Shown piece after piece: positions 62,372 through 64,000 of a stretch of 64,000 nucleotides of DNA. Numbering within the stretch: the first letter of the stretch is position 1; each line of letters starts with the position of its first letter. The DNA is from Stakelama pacifica (GTDB lineage Bacteria; Pseudomonadota; Alphaproteobacteria; Sphingomonadales; Sphingomonadaceae): NCBI RefSeq assembly GCF_004361835.1, contig NZ_SNWD01000013.1, forward strand, positions 40,852-104,851. Reading direction: 5' to 3'. Below the pieces are notes generated by a model. It searched no databases, was not told the origin of the DNA, and saw nothing but the letters and a program-made list of their open reading frames with translations. A program made the position numbers and the translations under genes.

Positions 62372-63277
62372 ATGTCAGAGGGCCAAAGTAGCGCCGGGAA
62401 CGGCGACAGTAGCGGCAGTTTATGGCGCGGCATCCGCGCGCTTTTCGTCGGCAGCGAACATGCCGACACGCTTCGCGAACGGATCGAGGATGCGATCGTC
62501 GCGCATGAACGCGAAGCTGAGGAGCCGGTAGCGGGCGACCTTGCCCCGATCGAGCTTCAGATGCTCAAGAACCTGCTCCATTTCGGCGAGCGCGATGCAG
62601 GCGATGTCGGTGTCCCGCGCGGCGAGATGATCGCGCTCGAGGAACAAACGAGCTTCGACGATATGGTCGCGCTGTTCGCCGATGCCGGGCATAGCCGCCT
62701 GCCCGTCTATCGCGAAAATCTCGATACCGTGATCGGCATGATCCATGTGAAGGATGTGTTCAACATCCTCGCCACCGGCGCCGAGCGGCCGGAGAGCATC
62801 GCCTCGCTGATCCGCCAGCCGCTTTATGTGCCGCAGTCGATGGGATCGCTCGACCTGCTCGCGCGGATGCAGCAAAGCCGCACGCATCTTGCCATCGTGC
62901 TCGACGAATATTCGGGCACCGAAGGGCTGATCACGATCGAGGATCTGATCGAGGAAATCGTCGGCGAGATCGAGGACGAGCATGACGAAGAGCCGCCGCC
63001 CATGCTGGTCCCGCTCGACGAGGGCATCTGGGAAGCCGATGCGCGCGCCGAGTTGGAGGATGTCGCCGAAACGATCGATGCCCGACTGGAAGAGGTCGAG
63101 GAGGATGTCGACACGCTGGGCGGGCTGGCCTTCGTGCTGGCAGGGCACGTCCCCGAACCCGGCGAATGGCTGGAACATGCCAGCGGCTGGAAGCTGGAAA
63201 TCACCGAAGCCGATTCGCGCCGGGTGACGCGGTTGCGGCTGCACCCGCCGGTGATCGAGGTTGAGGATGAGGGGTAG
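62372..63277 (+). CDS. corC: CorC/HlyC-family protein with CBS pair
   Basis: Cytosolic CorC-type protein linked to magnesium and cobalt efflux; 301 residues. CBS domains (about 70-205, VPRGEMIALEEQTSFDDMVALFADAGHSRLPVYRENLDTVIGMIHVKDVF and VLDEYSGTEGLITIEDLIEEIVGEI) and the C-terminal CorC_HlyC domain (about 220-295). There is no DUF21 membrane part, unlike the paralogue at 17573-18883. It is the last gene of the conserved run; lnt, which commonly follows, is not found here. Confidence 0.94.
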   Translation: MSEGQSSAGNGDSSGSLWRGIRALFVGSEHADTLRERIEDAIVAHEREAEEPVAGDLAPIELQMLKNLLHFGERDAGDVGVPRGEMIALEEQTSFDDMVALFADAGHSRLPVYRENLDTVIGMIHVKDVFNILATGAERPESIASLIRQPLYVPQSMGSLDLLARMQQSRTHLAIVLDEYSGTEGLITIEDLIEEIVGEIEDEHDEEPPPMLVPLDEGIWEADARAELEDVAETIDARLEEVEEDVDTLGGLAFVLAGHVPEPGEWLEHASGWKLEITEADSRRVTRLRLHPPVIEVEDEG

Positions 63278-63369
63278 CGAGGAGTTGTACCTATTACGCT
63301 ATTCAAAGCTATGGAATTGAATGTCCTGAAATAGATTGGCTGAGTGCGCGCTGATGCAGAGACAGAACT

Positions 63370-63921
63370 ATGCCCCTCTTACTTGACGGAGAATATCCGG
63401 GCGGCTCGCGCAAACGCGTTAGCAAAGCAGGGGAAGCTATACGTGACGGAAAGCCTGCAGCCAGCGACTTCATGATATTAGAACAATGGCGGGCAGCGCA
63501 CAGACATGTTCTAAATAGTTTTCAAGCTCTACTCCGCAATAGAACACGCGGCCAATCGGTTGTAGTAGCCCAGCGGCATAAACGGCGCCAGACAATCATC
63601 GGAAAGTTAAGACGCTTTCCTGACATGAAACTCCATAGAATGGACGATGTTGCAGGCTGCAGACTCATTTTCCAAGACATAGACCAACTGAATATCTTCA
63701 GAAGTAATTTTCATCGTGCTAATTTTAAGCATGAACTGCGCAACGCCCCGGGAAAATACGACTACATACAGAACCCTAAACCTGACGGCTATCGCGGCAT
63801 ACACGACGTATATAAATACGACGTAAACAGTCATCATGGCGCTGCATACAAGGGTTTACAAATTGAGCTGCAATATCGTACAATATTTCAACATGCGTGG
63901 GCGACTGGTCTGAGCCCGTAG
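63370..63921 (+). CDS. RelA/SpoT-domain protein, apparently C-terminally truncated
   Basis: A 183-residue protein with the RelA/SpoT nucleotidyltransferase core: HKRRQTIIGKLRRFPDMKLHRMDDVAGCRLIF, YDYIQNPKPDGYRGIHDVYKY, YKGLQIELQYRTIFQHAWAT. The Arg/Asp/Glu catalytic blocks are present. Related (p)ppGpp-synthetase-like proteins that I know are about 350 residues and continue after QHAWATA with VETVG and a long helical part. Here the reading ends at LSP plus stop (63919-63921), so the C-terminal half is missing. G+C is about 43-47% in three 60-base lines counted by hand, well below the neighbours. This suggests a horizontally acquired and perhaps decayed gene. Its activity is uncertain. The start is supported only by a weak ribosome-binding site. 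Confidence 0.75.
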   Translation: MPLLLDGEYPGGSRKRVSKAGEAIRDGKPAASDFMILEQWRAAHRHVLNSFQALLRNRTRGQSVVVAQRHKRRQTIIGKLRRFPDMKLHRMDDVAGCRLIFQDIDQLNIFRSNFHRANFKHELRNAPGKYDYIQNPKPDGYRGIHDVYKYDVNSHHGAAYKGLQIELQYRTIFQHAWATGLSP

Positions 63922-64000
63922 TTTCTACCATTTACGAGTAGAGCCTTGGGCCGTTTTGATGCCCTTCACTGGGCGTGATGGCAACAACCGTATTGGGGGC
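63922..64000. other. Non-coding right edge
   Basis: About 80 bases with no gene that can be supported and no similarity I recognise. Whether the RelA/SpoT reading resumes beyond the window cannot be seen. Confidence 0.5.

Noticed and set aside
1..64000. tRNA or rRNA genes and CRISPR arrays
   Set aside because: I saw no tRNA-like cloverleaf in the intergenic gaps, no rRNA segments and no regular repeat-spacer pattern. A covariance model scan would settle this for tRNAs and small RNAs.

Overview
The window looks like a chromosomal segment of a sphingomonad (Alphaproteobacteria, Sphingomonadales). The evidence is high G+C over most of its length, two TonB-dependent receptors with RK-x-LRGG-type leaders, an ALA-synthase-type hemA, MipZ, MucR, DUF2093, a PgmG-like phosphomutase, and the alphaproteobacterial orders lgt-midA-pgeF and fur-plsC-miaB-phoH-ybeY-corC. 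I see no rRNA, tRNA, CRISPR array, transposase, integrase or replication origin. Genus or species cannot be given from the sequence alone.

Layout. 1-2420: a secreted M16 protease running off the left edge. 2632-5211: clpB behind a heat-shock-like promoter. 5299-12367: two TonB-dependent receptors on the minus strand, each followed by a strong terminator, with a small exported protein between them; the first receptor is AT-rich except at its 5' end. 12592-15150: M23 lipoprotein, DUF2093 and xseA, divergent from purD (15149-16414). 16499-21002: HhH membrane protein, CNNM-type transporter, OmpA-like lipoprotein, tadA, rpmB. 21038-26285: phytase-like esterase, acetoacetyl-CoA reductase, hemH and a periplasmic molybdenum hydroxylase subunit. 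26426-31126: lgt, midA, an acetyltransferase, pgeF and a Cys/Met-metabolism PLP enzyme. 31312-37290: a lipoprotein and a seven-gene minus-strand run (mipZ, J-domain protein, pgmG-like, AAA kinase-like, DEDDh exonuclease, OsmC, asparaginase), divergent from panC. 38354-45568: Sel1-like protein and the plsY-dprA-topA block, split by three unrelated genes. 45681-49279: murI, hemA behind an FNR-like site, and an exonuclease-endonuclease-phosphatase gene interrupted by an amber codon. 49353-51235: btaB-btaA for the phosphorus-free betaine lipid DGTS. 51523-52958: lipoprotein, rpiB, DUF3429. 53114-63277: a long plus-strand housekeeping run (glyA, nrdR, nfu, nitroreductase, tsaB, rimI, mucR, fur, plsC, miaB, phoH, ybeY, corC). 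63370-63921: an AT-rich, apparently truncated RelA/SpoT-domain gene where lnt would normally be expected, suggesting the edge of an acquired segment.

How it fits together. Most genes are core metabolism and envelope or translation maintenance: haem synthesis (hemA, hemH), membrane lipids (plsY, plsC, btaAB, lgt), peptidoglycan (murI, M23), tRNA modification (tadA, tsaB, miaB) and stress response (clpB, OsmC, fur, mucR). Many neighbours are translationally coupled through ATGA, GTGA or TGATG overlaps. The accessory signals are the low-G+C receptor, the dispersed palindromic repeat (two copies), the block inserted between dprA and topA, and the right-hand RelA/SpoT fragment. I did not find a clear, complete, previously undescribed system; the best leads are the RelA/SpoT boundary, the chimaeric receptor and the amber-interrupted EEP gene.
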